A stretch of 64,000 bases of DNA from Cavia porcellus. Its lineage: Eukaryota; Chordata; Mammalia; Rodentia; Caviidae. Positions 11,351 through 22,282 of the stretch are shown here, piece by piece. The stretch spans positions 99,801,123-99,865,122 of the forward strand of contig NW_026947486.1 in NCBI RefSeq assembly GCF_034190915.1, read 5' to 3'. Each line of letters begins with the position of its first letter. Position 1 is the stretch's first letter. The translations under genes were made by a program, and so were the position numbers. Under the pieces are notes generated by a model, which was not told where the DNA came from, did not search any database, and worked only from the letters and a program-made list of their open reading frames with translations.

Positions 11351-12200
11351 GTTACACTAAACTGTTTTGCAGAACAGGATGGTTTTAGATATTCTTAGGC
11401 TTGTGAGGTGGCATTTGAGCCTTAGATTCTAAATATTGTGTGTACACACCAGATAAATTTGCCCAAGTTAGTCAGGCATTGGGTACTTGGCCAGAGAAAC
11501 TACACGAACATTGATGAGAGATCCCCTGCAAGAATGGTGGGTGTCCTTAACTGCATAATGATGGCAGTATTCTCAGATACACTCCTGAGCGGTAGTTATT
11601 AGAAGCTGCTGCTGCAGCCTACACTGTTGTTGTGGATTATGGGTACAGTCCTGCACTCTTCTCATCAGGAAACTCACACAGAAGATTCACAGAGAGAAAA
11701 AACACCCTTTGGGGTACGGTGAAGTGTGTGGTCATGATACCAAAGATAGCCAGGTTCAGGCTTTCCACCTAGGCCTTCTGCTTGCTAGAGAGTAAACATA
11801 TGTTGTGCAACCGGACATGTAAACAAATAGTCTGTATCTATGTTACAACTTTTGACAACTTGCCAGCTTTTATAATACGATACTTAAGAGGGACTTCTCA
11901 GTGTTACTCCCCTGCTGAGGTACTGAAGGCATGTGAGAGATTCACACAGCTCTGTCACTTTTCTTCAGTTGTGCAAATTCCAACTGAACCTCCCCAGGCT
12001 GGAACTGTGGCAGAACATTATACTTTTGATGCGTCCTAGGATTCTTTTCAGGCAAATGCTGTGACTAGAATGTGCATTTCTGCCTTTCTTCCATTCCACT
12101 TCTCATCCTGATGAAAGATTCCCAAAAAAGTGGCAGGTCAGAGGGAGAAGTAAAGCAGAACTTACATAAGAGGATCCAATGAATTTTGTTTTACGAATTA
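11351..12200. other. No gene recognised
   Basis: This is unique-looking, degenerate sequence. It may be more ERVL internal or LTR material, because it follows the pol trace, but no motif supports this. The frame open at 11,782-12,039 shows no recognisable domain. Confidence 0.4.
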
Positions 12201-12210
12201 AGATAAATTC

Positions 12211-12393
12211 TAGCTGGGAGTGGTGGTGCAGGTTTATAATCCCAGTGCTTGGAAGTCTGCAGCAGGAAGCCTGCTGCGTGCTGGTGGACAGCACGAGGAC
12301 TGGGCTCGTGCTGTGTAGCTCTGGGCTACACAGCATGACGACTGTTGAAAGTTCAAGGCCATCATGGAATAAAGAGACCTCGTCTCAAAAGAA
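12211..12393 (+). mobile_element. B1-like SINE with internal inverted-repeat insertion
   Basis: It starts AGCTGGGAGTGGTGGTGCAGG, contains ATAATCCCAGTGCTTGGAAG and ends GAGACCTCGTCTCAAAAG. The middle (about 12,275-12,340) has extra sequence with imperfect inverted repeats (GTGCTGGTGGACAGCAC; TGTAGCTCTGGGCTACACAG) that ordinary B1 lacks. Confidence 0.7.
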
Positions 12394-12662
12394 AAACTTT
12401 TAAATGAATTTCTTGCCAAGCTAGCAGACTCTCAAGAAAATATTGTGTACTAAGACAGTCATCTTTGTTCCTGAGCCCTTATCTTTAATCCTAGCTCTCC
12501 TGCCATTAAAATTTCACCTACTAGGTTTAATTCCCTTCCTCTATAGGTGACTGATCTTTTTCACAGGGAAAAATGATAGCATTTTCTTCTCCACAGAAAC
12601 AGTACGTGAATCAGGTAGAATGGGTAAAACTGTTTTGGAAGAAAGAACAAAGTTTGAGGAAA

Positions 12663-12900
12663 GCCAGACCCAGACTCTCTACATAAGTCAGCACTACTCA
12701 TGGACTGCAGAGGGAGAAAACTAGGCCTCACAAGGAGGAGGCCCCTCCTAGAAACCAGTGCCAGGCACAGGCCTCTGCCAGAGTGGGCACAGCCAGGCCC
12801 AAGCCTCTCTCCATGAGTCGGCACCATTGATGGACTATGCAGGGAGAGAACAAGGCCTCACCAGGAAGTGATCCTCTCCTGGAAACCACATCATTTTCAT
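12663..12900 (+). repeat. Tandem duplication, two units of about 129 bp
   Basis: The unit starting CCAGACCCAGACTCTCT at 12,663 is repeated from 12,792 (CCAGGCCCAAGCCTCTCT). Both continue with GTCRGCACYA, ATGGACT and GGCCTCACMAGGA, and end in CCTRGAAACCA. Divergence is moderate. No coding function is visible. Confidence 0.75.
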
Positions 12901-13026
12901 TATTTTGTTAGAATGGGTTTTAGTCTCTTTTGTTTTGTTTGAATATAGGCATTATGATTACCACTGTTGATTTCATTAGGTTTTGAAATTATGTATCACT
13001 TATAGTGGTTTATTTGAAACTGTTTT

Positions 13027-13060
13027 GTTCTATTTTATTTTATTTTATTTTATTTTATGT
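13027..13060 (+). repeat. (TTTTA)n microsatellite
   Basis: About six perfect TTTTA units. The surrounding 12.9-14.5 kb is AT-rich with no recognised gene. Confidence 0.9.
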
Positions 13061-15260
13061 TGCTTCATCCTGGTTAAAAAAAAGTACAAAAAAGAAAGAA
13101 TAAAGTGTGCCATGAATGTCAAAAATCAGAATTTTTCAGAAAACATCACATGACCTTCCATTCTCAAAAATAGCATTTTAGAAAAACTTAAAATATGTAT
13201 GAAAATACTACAAATAACACATTAGATATTTTCATGTGTAAGCTATTTTCTCAAGAAAAGTGATTTAAAGAAAGTGAATCAAAGGAGAAATTTCAAAATA
13301 TACTAATGTATTTGGAGGTAATTTTTACCTCTAAAAGGTTAGTTTTCTTGAGCAGCCAAGGGATAAAAGTATTCAAGATCTGGCGTTAACCATTGATCTT
13401 GTATGTCTTCAGAAGATTCTAAGGAACGCAATGATGGTGGAGGCTGATCCTGTTAATAATGTAAGAAATCACGTTTAAATTTCCATTCATTGTAAACCAC
13501 TGCTTTACTGCTGGGTACAGTGTTAATCACAGCATTCCAGAAGACTACCCAGCAGTCAGCTGGACATGCAGCTGGCTTTCCCAGCTCCTTTGTGTGCATG
13601 CCTCTGCCCACCTTCAGGGTGAAAACAGGCAATCGTGAACTGCTTGGCCTAAGTGTGGATGAATGACCATCCTGTGTCTCAGCCTCCCATTTGCACTAGG
13701 GGTGGGGATGAGACCATTTTTCTATCTAAAATTTAAGTGAGAAGATGGACCCCAAGCAACTCAGGCTGAGGACCCAATTTGCTACCACCAATGCTGCCCG
13801 GGCACAGATACATTGCACAGTCCACACCCTGACAGTGGCCTGCACATGAGGAGTCTGAGGCTGCTCTGACCTTGCCTTCCTTCAGGTACCACAGTTTAAA
13901 GATAACTGAAGGAACATGAGTGTTAAAACAACAATGAAACCTCAAGAATAAAAACAAAACTGAAATATTAAATGTAACAGAGATCTCTACCCTTTCTTTT
14001 TCTGCTTATTCTTCTATATTCAGTCCCAGTTGTGACAAAGACAACTGATTCCTTTTCTCACCTTCAAGCATCCAAATTCCTTTGAAGAGATTTTTGTAGC
14101 TTCTTCCTTGAATATTGTTTGTTGTAGTTAGGGCTTGCACAGAGAACAATTAGAATCAGACATGGGTTTATAATATTGTTTTATGATGGTCATCCAGAGT
14201 TAACACAAGAAATTGTAGGAAATCTATCAGCAACACCAAAGACATAGAATATTTAGTCAAGGGCCTAAATCCCACAGCAATGTACCATATGAGTTCAGAG
14301 GAAAACCCAGAGCTCATGACAATGCCTCTCATGGGTCTAACTGGAGGTCCAGAGCCCACAAGAAGGAATCACACCAGTCTCTTTTACAGATCTGTGCTGG
14401 GAAACCAGAAAGTCCATGCCAGGGGGGTGAAGGCGCTGTGCTGGTGGGATGAGAATTCTACGTTATAGCCAAGAAGTCACACTCACAACAAAGACCAGGA
14501 TTGTCCTCAGAAGCACCACAGCCATCCTCAGTGACACGGAGGACCCGAGCTCCTCTGATTACCAGCACAATCAGGTCCGTGCCAGAAATTCAGTGTGACA
14601 AGTTTATCCTGGAGACCAAGCGGCACATGTCTTTCCCTCTGGAGCCAGGAAGCAATGCTTAATGTGAAGACCAAAGCTTCTCTAGGAGAACTAGCGGCTC
14701 AAACAGCAACTCGTAGGAGAACCCACAATGCCTCAACACCTCAACGCAATAGTCTCTCCTTCTCCACATCTCTATTTATGATGGCAACTTTCCTGAGGTG
14801 GTGCATCTGTGCTCAGCTGCATGATGATTTAATTCTGCTGGCATTAAGCTGACCTCCAGGTTTCAATCCATAACATTATTTTTGGCACAAATTTCCTCTC
14901 CCCGTTCTCTTAAGTACTTTTCTGCTTTACCATTTACAGCACATCCAAATTTTCCTTGGTGCCCCCGCTCCACACCCTCCCCACTTTCCTGAGCAGACCT
15001 GCCTCTACAGTCTAGCTGGTCTGTGCAATGTGGCACGTCCTTCCAGCTCTTAGTGACTGAAAGAACAGTCTTTCCGAGACAAGTGCATAACACGATGAAG
15101 TACAACTCTCTACTGTGCTCGAAAGAGCTCGTATTTTACTACTATTGTATTTTTGTACCGTATCATTCCAGTCTCGATCTCTATTCATTAGATGACTGTG
15201 GTCGCACAAACATCTAAATACTATAGATACTAGTCTCATAAAACATAAGAATGCCTGGTT
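13061..15260. other. No gene recognised
   Basis: This is about 2.2 kb without a convincing exon set. One signal-peptide-like mini-frame with a donor-like sequence on the minus strand (14,525 downward) is treated as a finding only. Confidence 0.4.
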
Positions 15261-15268
15261 CTACTTTA

Positions 15269-15536
15269 TTAGGTTCTTGGGCTCAACTGAGTTCTCCAGG
15301 CCACATAACTTAAACTGTAAGATTTTTCCATGGTCATGGATGTATCAGAATTGGCTTGAAAGGTCTCATTAGGCTCTGGTTGTGCTTCTTGGAGGAAAGG
15401 TGCCCGATACTTAATGATTATAACACAGTCAGGATCACAGATACTCAGTGATGTTGGAGCAGCACAAAAGGGACAAGAGGTAGTGTGAAAAGGGAGTTCC
15501 ATATGCATTTGCTCAAGACCGGCCATGCATAAGGTC
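15269..15536 (-). CDS. Possible terminal coding exon, unknown product (low confidence)
   Basis: On the minus strand, a CTCTGCTCTGTGCACAG acceptor-like sequence precedes an open frame of about 89 codons. It reads MAGLEQMHMELPFHTTSCPF, contains a CPFC pair, and ends in TAA. The stop overlaps an AATAAA (CCTAATAAAG), so a last exon is conceivable. I recognise no domain, no upstream exon and no conserved partner in the window. Chance is a serious alternative, since a frame of this length is not rare in 64 kb. Confidence 0.2.
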
Positions 15537-16154
15537 CTGTGCACAGAGCAGAGACTGGTAATTTAGCCTGGGCCCAAATACAGCCCTGGGTCATCGATCC
15601 TTCCCAGCTACCACTCAAGGGTCACACTTGATGAGGATCAGATTCTGAATACCAAACAATCACACCAGATTTTCTGCCTAAGATAAAGGATTACTATAGA
15701 TGTCTCCTTTTTGGTTGGGGGGGGGGCTCAATGATATCCCGTTATCCTCAATGAATTCCCTATTCTCCTCAGAGCAAATTATCAGGTGAAAATGCACTCT
15801 TCAGTTGTAACCTGTAAATCTGTAAACTGAGGATAGTAAATACCAACTGTCTCTGGATTCTTCTGGAATAGACACAGTGGATTTATTTATATCCTAGGTA
15901 CAATGCCAAGAAACACACAGAAGGCACTGATGGCCTGTCTCCACTCTTAGGTAAGAAAGGCTTGATTCTTTGCCAGGTTAGACCCAGGACCTTGACCAGG
16001 ACATGAACTTTATCTTACTTGCTTTGGATAAAGGGATTTTAAGTAATGGACAAATGTGTGAATCTCTGAATACCTATGCACCTAAGAAGCACTACAGGGT
16101 ATAAAGGGCATGCTGCTTTCCCTTGGCATTGAAATTCCCAGAAAAGGTAGGAAA

Positions 16155-16280
16155 AGAGAAAGGATCGAGCAAGAGAAGTATGCCATGAGGCCAAAGCATC
16201 ACTGAGAGTTGGAGGCACCTGTGGTTCACGGTGACATCAAGGCCGGCCTGAACTACACAGCAATACGCAATCTCAAAAAG
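16155..16280 (+). mobile_element. B1-like SINE, diverged
   Basis: It has a central GTTGGAGGCACCTGTGGTTC and CATCAAGGCCGGCCTGAACTA, and ends CAATCTCAAAAAG followed by an A-rich, AAAG-bearing tail. Confidence 0.55.
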
Positions 16281-17263
16281 CTCCAAAAGATAAAGAAAAT
16301 AAAAACAAATTTATAAAAGGAAAGAAAGAAAAGAAAAGAGATGCCTGAAAATTAACACACTTTTGGGAGCTGATATAACTTGTTAGCATTCTCTCAACCC
16401 AGTTTCCCCAACTGAACTTACCAGTGAAGCTTTGTGGCCCAGGCTGTCTGCCACATTTCTCACTATCACTGTCCTGGGCCCAGCTGTCCTCTTTCACCAA
16501 GCTGACATCATATCCTCCTGTCTCCTCCTTCTCCCTGTGAAACTCTACAACTTTCTGCCAGCCCATAGTCTCAGGGCCCCTAGCAGGGCGCCACCACCAC
16601 AAGGGACCACACCTGCAGACAGCCTCACTCTTCAAAGTCAAACTGCCCTGAGGATGCCACGGAAGGACTGGGAGCTCCCCACTAGCTGCCTTCTCAGCCC
16701 TTTCTTTCTCCTCCACTGCACACAAGGGGAAACAACCATGAATGGTCACCGTAAAACTGGAAACAAAGCTGTCATCCTATCACTGTGACCCTACTCTAGC
16801 TCACGTGTAATAACAGTTGCCTTTGCCAGCTGCATCGCCCTTAGCTTGCCCTGTTTGGCTTGGTGGGGAGGGGAAGGGAGAACTGATGACAGAACAGGAA
16901 AGCCATTCCAGTTAGTTATCCCTAAAACAGCCTCTGCTGCTGCATCCCAGATGAATTCAGCAGAAAACTTGCAGACACATGCTCTTGGTGATTGGAAAAA
17001 AATCTGAAATTCCCAAAACTAGTAGTTACCAGAATGGGTTTGATTAGAATTTGCCTAGTCTTTCTAGTACACTGAGCTCGTACTTTGGGGGTATGTCCAT
17101 ATATGCCTGTTTTCATTTCAAATGTTCCACACTTCTGCTAAGATCACAGTCCCAAAAACCGATACTGTTTTGTAAAGATGAGTAAGGAGGTCTGTAATTT
17201 GGAACACAGCCTGGGCAATTTAGTTACTTAGCAAGACCTTGTCACTAAATAAACATTCACAAG

Positions 17264-17330
17264 GGCTGGAGATGCAGCTGGGTGCCAGTCCCTAGTACCA
17301 CCAACACCACCACCACAGCAGACATTGTAT
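17264..17330 (+). mobile_element. ID-like SINE, internally deleted
   Basis: GGGCTGGAGATGCAGCTGGGTGCCAGTCCC joins directly to a CTAGTACC end with an ACC-rich tail. The B-box half is missing. Confidence 0.6.
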
Positions 17331-17436
17331 CCTTTACTCTTACGAGATAAAACAGATACCAAAGAATAATGTTCAAACAATATGTGACAGTGACTATACT
17401 TTAATAAAGTTTATATATCAAATAACTATACTGTGT

Positions 17437-17556
17437 ATTTTTTAAATGGTTCTTGTTGTGTTTTTCAGACTGGGCTCAAACTCATGGGCTCATGATCCTC
17501 TCCTTTAGCTTACTGAGTAGTTATGGCTCCAGGCATGCACCACTGTGCCTGGCTGT
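17437..17556 (-). mobile_element. B1-like SINE, minus strand, old
   Basis: On the minus strand it reads AGCCAGGCACAGTGGTGCATG, then an ACTCAGTAAGCT-type stretch and a GAGCCCAGTCTGA end. It is inverted relative to the nearby ID copies. Confidence 0.65.
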
Positions 17557-17775
17557 ACATTGTTTTATTGTGCCTGTTATCTAACATATGCTTGCATACA
17601 TGTGTGTACACATGTGCATATGTATAAAATGGTAATATTTTCCATAAGATCTGACAATGAGAAAAAGCATTTCCCTTATGTACTCTGCAGTCAGCAAAGC
17701 CTTGTTTTTAATACAGAATGATCTCAAAGGAAAAAAATGGGAAGATATTGCTAAGGTTTTAAAGAGTGAAATACA

Positions 17776-17872
17776 AGGCTGGGGATTCCTCTCAACAGCA
17801 TAAGTGCCTGCCTGACAAGCGCAAGGTCCTGAATTTGATCCCTGGTACCAATTTTTTTTTTTTTTTTTTTTA
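17776..17872 (+). mobile_element. ID-like SINE (tRNA-derived)
   Basis: GGCTGGGGATTCCTCTCAAC, GCATAAGTGCCTGCCTGACA, AGCGCAAGGTCCTGAATTTG, then GGTACCAA. The tail is a T-run in place of the usual A-run. Confidence 0.8.
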
Positions 17873-17912
17873 AAAAGAGTGAACTACAGGGTATGTATTT
17901 AGGGATATCCAC

Positions 17913-17995
17913 CAGGGGCTGTGGGTATAGCTCAGTGGAAATGCAGTTGGTCCGCATGCATGAGGCCCTCAGTTTGAGCCTTACTATTGTGAGAC
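17913..17995 (+). mobile_element. ID-like SINE
   Basis: GGGGCTGTGGGTATAGCTCAG (A-box region) followed by ATGCATGAGGCCCTCAGTTTG (B-box region). It is the second copy within 150 bp, on the same strand. Confidence 0.75.
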
Positions 17996-17999
17996 ACAC

Positions 18000-19085
18000 A
18001 GAAAGACAAACAGACTCTGTGTGTGTGTGGCAGATAGGAAATGTACTGTAAATTTCGTTTGTCAAACAAAACACATCACTCCATACTCACTTTTCTCATT
18101 TAAGTGTATCTCTCCACGTTTCCTGACTTCACACTCTAAAGAAGTCTCAGATATCTCACATTGCTCCTAAATTCCATATATTTTTTAGGTATAGGACTTA
18201 GAGCAGGGTGGACATGAATATATAAGTTTTTTTCAAGTTCCTAATACAACTCACAGCCCACTAGCCCACACAGAACCATCCCAGGAAACTGACCCATTCT
18301 TGGCCCGTTGCACTGCCTCATGCCTGCCACCAGAGAGGGTCAGACTGCAAGGTTCCTTGCCTGGTAGAGCCCTGTAGAGAATCAAGTAACCCAGAACCTG
18401 GGTTGGCACAGGGAAATATGCACTCCTTGCTTCTGTGACTTTGGTCAATGCACTGGATGACACTGTACAACCAAGACTGGGTTAGATTTCTTAAGATTTT
18501 CAAAGTTTCCAAGTTTATATTTTACAATTAAAATTTTTTCTTGGGAAATTTTCAGAAACATAAGAAATCTACAATTGAAATACAGCTTCACCAGATAGAG
18601 GAGTCAGATTCCCTGAGTTGATGCCTCAGACACAGATGATGGTTTGAGTTAAAGTACTGTTCCTTCTCTTCCTTCAGACTTCTCTGGGAACAGGCCCGCC
18701 TGCTTATTAGTGACAGTAACTAACATTTGTGCAGACAGTCATGGGGCAACAGAACTGTGAAGAATGTTCTGAGACCTAACTGAGTTCTGGAATAGCTGGG
18801 TTAGCTGTCTGAGTTTGGCAAAGATTAATCTGTCTTGACCTGGTATATTTAACACATAACAAGTGAGTCTTTTCGCAATATACCCCATAATTTTATAACA
18901 CACAAACTTAATCCTTCAAAACTGTGATGTGTGGTACAGATACGACTTCCCTATCATCAATAATGCACCACTCTCTCAGTAGGACTGGACAGCGGTGAGG
19001 TCCATTTAATCAGCTTCTTTAAAGAGCTCTTTGGCAACAACTATCAAGAATCTTTAGGCCTGCTAGCAAAAATAAAATCTTCAAT
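18000..19085. other. No gene recognised
   Basis: Mostly unique sequence. At 18,690-18,860 short phrases suggest an ancient MIR, but the match is too weak to call as its own feature. Confidence 0.35.
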
Positions 19086-19158
19086 GGCTGGGGATATATC
19101 TTAGTGGTAGAGTGCTTGCCTAGCATGCAGAGGACCCGGAGTCCAACCCCCAGTACCA
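19086..19158 (+). mobile_element. ID-like SINE seeding a microsatellite
   Basis: GGCTGGGGATATATCTTAGTGG, TAGAGTGCTTGCCTAGCATG and CCAGTACC form a complete ID body. The A-rich tail runs straight into the AAG repeat. Confidence 0.85.
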
Positions 19159-19376
19159 AAAAGAAGAAGAAGAAGAAGAAGAAGAAGAAGAAGAAGAAGA
19201 AGAAGAAGGAGAAGGAGAAGGAGAAGGAGAAGGAGAAGGAGAAGGAGAAGGAGAAGGAGAAGGAGAAGGAGAAGGAGAAGGAGAAGGAGAAGGAGAAGGA
19301 GAAGAAGAAGAAGAAGAAGAAGAAGAAGAAGAAGAAGAAGAAGAAGAAGAAGAAGAAGAAGAAGAAGAAGAAGAAG
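19159..19376 (+). repeat. (AAG)n / (GGAGAA)n purine microsatellite, about 218 bp
   Basis: It has three zones: pure AAG, then GGAGAA hexamers, then pure AAG again. The tract is purine-only on the plus strand. Poly-Lys/Glu and poly-Leu frames here are artefacts. Confidence 0.95.
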
Positions 19377-19379
19377 GTT

Positions 19380-20560
19380 TAAAATGACCAAACTTTGGAC
19401 CTAGTAATTCTGATTCTGGGAATCTATCTTAAAGAAGTAATTCAAAATGCAGGAAAAACATTGTAACCTTGTTTCTCACAGATTATAAAAAGAAACAAAC
19501 TGAAATTCAGCCATGGGGGAAACCTAACAATTTCAAAATAGGTTTACGAGCTTGATCTTAGAAAAACAACTCAAACGTCCATCAACCAAGGAATGGATAA
19601 ACAAGACATGATTATGTTATACAATAGAGTACTTTTCGGCAATAGAAAAGTATAAACTGGAGACTTTTTAAAGGTAAATGGGTGTGAAGCTGTGCCAGTG
19701 CGTTAGTTCCTGCGAAAGAAAGGTCAGTATCTCTTGAGAATCCACCATTCTGGGAGAAACCAACCAAGCCAGGCTTCCTGGGAGGCTATGCCAGCCATGT
19801 GCATTCCAGGGACAGAACAGAAGGCACCTCCCGTGAGCCTACCAGGCCCTGAGCTGAGAATCACACACCGTCCACTCCCTGTTCCCACCCTGTTAGTAAC
19901 TGGTTGGTTTGGAGGACAGCCTGAGTTGATGGCAACTGAGGTACATAAAGTAACTAAATGCTTGTATTCTTTAGTTGATTTTTCAGGCCTGGGGCCAGTG
20001 CTCGGAGCTTTTCTTGGGAGGGTAACAGGATGCAATATAGAAAATATGGGGGATCTCCTTCTATCTTGCCGTTGAAGTCTAATACTGTTTTCATTGTTTT
20101 GCTTTGGTCTGATTAATTGTTTTGCTTACTCAATATTTTCACTGGTTTTATAGTGTTTTGTTTTGGGTTTGATTTTGCTATACCTGATGGAAAGGACAAC
20201 TATTGGGAAGATAACAAGAAATACTATTATTGTTTTCCTGGCATCCTGCTCTGAAGTTCTGTACCGATTTTGCTGCATTGTCTTGATTACCCTTGTTCTG
20301 TCTTGTTTTGTTGGAGCTTAAAATTAAAAAAGGTAAATGGATGCAACTCGAGATCATACTCATAAAATAAATCAGACTCACTCATGTAAACATCTTATTG
20401 TCTCCCGAGTGTGAGAAACTGAAAGAGTAAATAAGATTCACATTGTACAACAGAAGGTGTGAAATGCCAAGAAACTATTCAAAAGGAAAGAGAAACTGGG
20501 ATGGGGAAAGGAGAAGAGAAGGATGGATAAAGAAAAGAATAAAAATTGAAAATATGTATC
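19380..20560 (+). mobile_element. L1 ORF2-end/3'UTR fragment, plus strand, interrupted
   Basis: CGTCCATCAACCAAGGAATGG with ATAAACAAGACATG is typical of the end of an L1 copy. The L1 resumes after an insertion with GGATGCAACTCGAGATCAT, AATAAATCAGACTCA and a 3'UTR-like segment (20,440-20,545) that recurs at 21,160-21,275. Confidence 0.75.
19682..20329 (+). mobile_element. Unidentified retroposed insertion inside L1, with target-site duplication
   Basis: AAGGTAAATGG occurs at 19,671-19,681 and again at 20,330-20,340, flanking about 648 bp that splits the L1. The insert ends in an A-rich AAAATTAAAAA stretch, fitting L1-mediated insertion of a polyadenylated transcript. I do not recognise the source. 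No long conserved frame is seen. Confidence 0.6.
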
Positions 20561-20729
20561 ATATTACCTTGTTTTAAATTTTTACTTCTCTTTAAAATAC
20601 AAATATTTTATTTTTAAAATAAAATGTATAAAACAAGTTTACAGAGTTTTTAAAAACCACACAGAATAACTTGCATCTTTCAAGTAACCAATGTTATCAT
20701 TTTTTCATACGTTTACTTGCTATTTGTAT

Positions 20730-21145
20730 TTCTTCAATCTAAGAAGTGCGTAGATGCCCATTTTTGGATTGGACCTTGGAATTCTGAGGGTCTGACTTTT
20801 CTGTTCTTTATATGTTGTAGATGTACGTCCTCTGTCGGAAGGTCAGTTGGCTAAAATGTTTCCTCACCTTGTGAGTTGTCTTTTCACTCTGCTGGGTATT
20901 CCTATTTTTTGATGTGCAAAAGCTTGTTAATAAGGTGAGATCCCCGCTGCTGATTCTCTGAAGGACTTCCTGCGCAGTTTGAGTTTTGTTCATGAACTCT
21001 CTGCCTACACCTGTGTCTCTAAATTTCGGGCTAGCGACGTAGCTCAGCCCTGGTACAGAAAACAAAGAACAGAAAGAAAAGATTTGTACCTGCTTTTTCT
21101 TCCAAAAGATTTACTGCTTCTGTTTTAATACTTAGCTCTCTGAAG
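20730..21145 (-). mobile_element. L1 ORF2 fragment, minus strand
   Basis: This matches 43,940-44,260 (AGATGCCCRTTTTTGGATTGG, TCTTTTCACTMTGCTGG, TTCATGAAYTCTCTRCCTAC, TTCTGTTTTAATACT). A short, internally deleted ID element (GCTAGCGACGTAGCTCAG joined to CTGGTACAG) lies in it at 21,030-21,060. Confidence 0.8.
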
Positions 21146-21290
21146 CAGAAAGAATAAGTAGGGTCCAAAATAAACAACAGATACTGTGAAATGGGAAGAA
21201 ACTGTTCAAAAAGAAACTGAAACTTGGATGGGAGAAAGAAAACAAAGAAAAGGAAAAATAAATACATACAAGATAGATAAGATAAAAATA
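21146..21290 (+). mobile_element. L1 3'UTR fragment, plus strand
   Basis: AATGGGAAGAAACTGTTC, AAAAAGAAACTGAAACTTGG and GGATGGGAGAAAGAAAAC match 20,455-20,545 of the neighbouring L1. It is directly joined to the minus-strand ORF2 piece, which suggests one insertion with an inverted 5' part. Confidence 0.65.
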
Positions 21291-21446
21291 TCATTAATTC
21301 CTATTAGATTATTGAAATGAAAGTTTTGTGCCTGTATTAAAAAATTTTAAAAAGCACAAAAAATTACATGGGATAGTACATTCTCAAGTAAAGTGGAAAA
21401 TCGAGATATAAAATTGCCTATATATAATTACTGAAATTGTACCATT

Positions 21447-21533
21447 GATTTTGGGGGAGCATACAGGAATTGAACTCGGGACCTCATGCTTGCTACGCAG
21501 GTGCTGCCCAATTGAGCTAAATCCCCAACCCTG
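21447..21533 (-). mobile_element. ID-like SINE, minus strand
   Basis: AGGAATTGAACTCGGGACC, then TGCTACGCAGGTGCTGCCCA and GAGCTAAATCCCCAACC. A similar minus copy lies just downstream. Confidence 0.8.
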
Positions 21534-21544
21534 TAATTTTTTTT

Positions 21545-21627
21545 TTCTTTTTGGTACTAGGGATGGAACACATGCCCGTGTGCTTGCCAGGCAGGGGCAC
21601 GTGCCGCTGAGCTAAATCCCTGACTCT
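21545..21627 (-). mobile_element. ID-like SINE, minus strand
   Basis: GGTACTAGGGATGGAACACA, TGCTTGCCAGGCAGGGGCAC and CGCTGAGCTAAATCCCTGAC, preceded by a T-run (the A-tail in reverse). Confidence 0.85.
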
Positions 21628-22159
21628 CTGTAGATTTTTAAAGGGTACAAAAAGTATAACTGAGTATGTAGCAAAATGTTAAACTTATTTGGTCTTTTCC
21701 GTTCATTGGGGAAAAGAATGTGAAGATGAACAGGCATAGGTGTTTCTTTGTCATCTCAGACCTCTAATGTCACTCCCAGCTACTCTGTCAATGGCATGAG
21801 TGCCAAACCTTCTAATGCCAGGTAGCTGTTTCTTCGTAAATCCCCTAATCAGGGTAAAGTGCACTGGTTTAAAATGACTGAGCAAACTTTTGTCACTAGT
21901 CTCAGTACCATTGTGGGGAGGGTCCAGAACTGGCTTCAAAGCTGTGGATTAGTGTTGTCATTTATGCCCCCCCCCAAAAAAAAAACCAAAATTGATAATA
22001 CTAGTCTACATTGTAAAGCATTTTAAAAGGATAACAAGTGTTTGTTTTGCAAGGCTGTGGGCAGAAGCAAATTCTTATAATCAGCAGGAATCCAAATTAC
22101 TATTGCCAATAGGTAAAATAGTGTAGAGATTCCTCAAAAATAATAATAATAACAATAAT

Positions 22160-22282
22160 GAGTGGGGAATGGTAGCATCTACCTCTAGTCTCGGCTACTT
22201 AGGAGGCTATGGCAGCAGGACCACTTGAATTCAGGAGACAGAAACCAGCCTGGCAACATATCAACAACCTGTACCAAAAATA
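22160..22282 (+). mobile_element. B1-like SINE nested in L1
   Basis: AGTGGGGAATGGTAGCATCT, CTCGGCTACTTAGGAGGC and GAAACCAGCCTGGCAAC. Confidence 0.65.

Noticed and set aside
14541..14760. Possible MHC class II-like promoter upstream of the signal-peptide-like mini-frame
   Set aside because: A Y-box-like GATTG was seen, but no X or S box at the right spacing.
16273..16749. 158-codon minus-strand frame
   Set aside because: No domain, no splice signals, mirrored by a plus-strand frame over the same GC-rich stretch, and its end runs into SINE tail sequence.
19101..19391. Poly-Leu and poly-Lys/Glu frames on both strands
   Set aside because: They are translations of the AAG/GGAGAA microsatellite.
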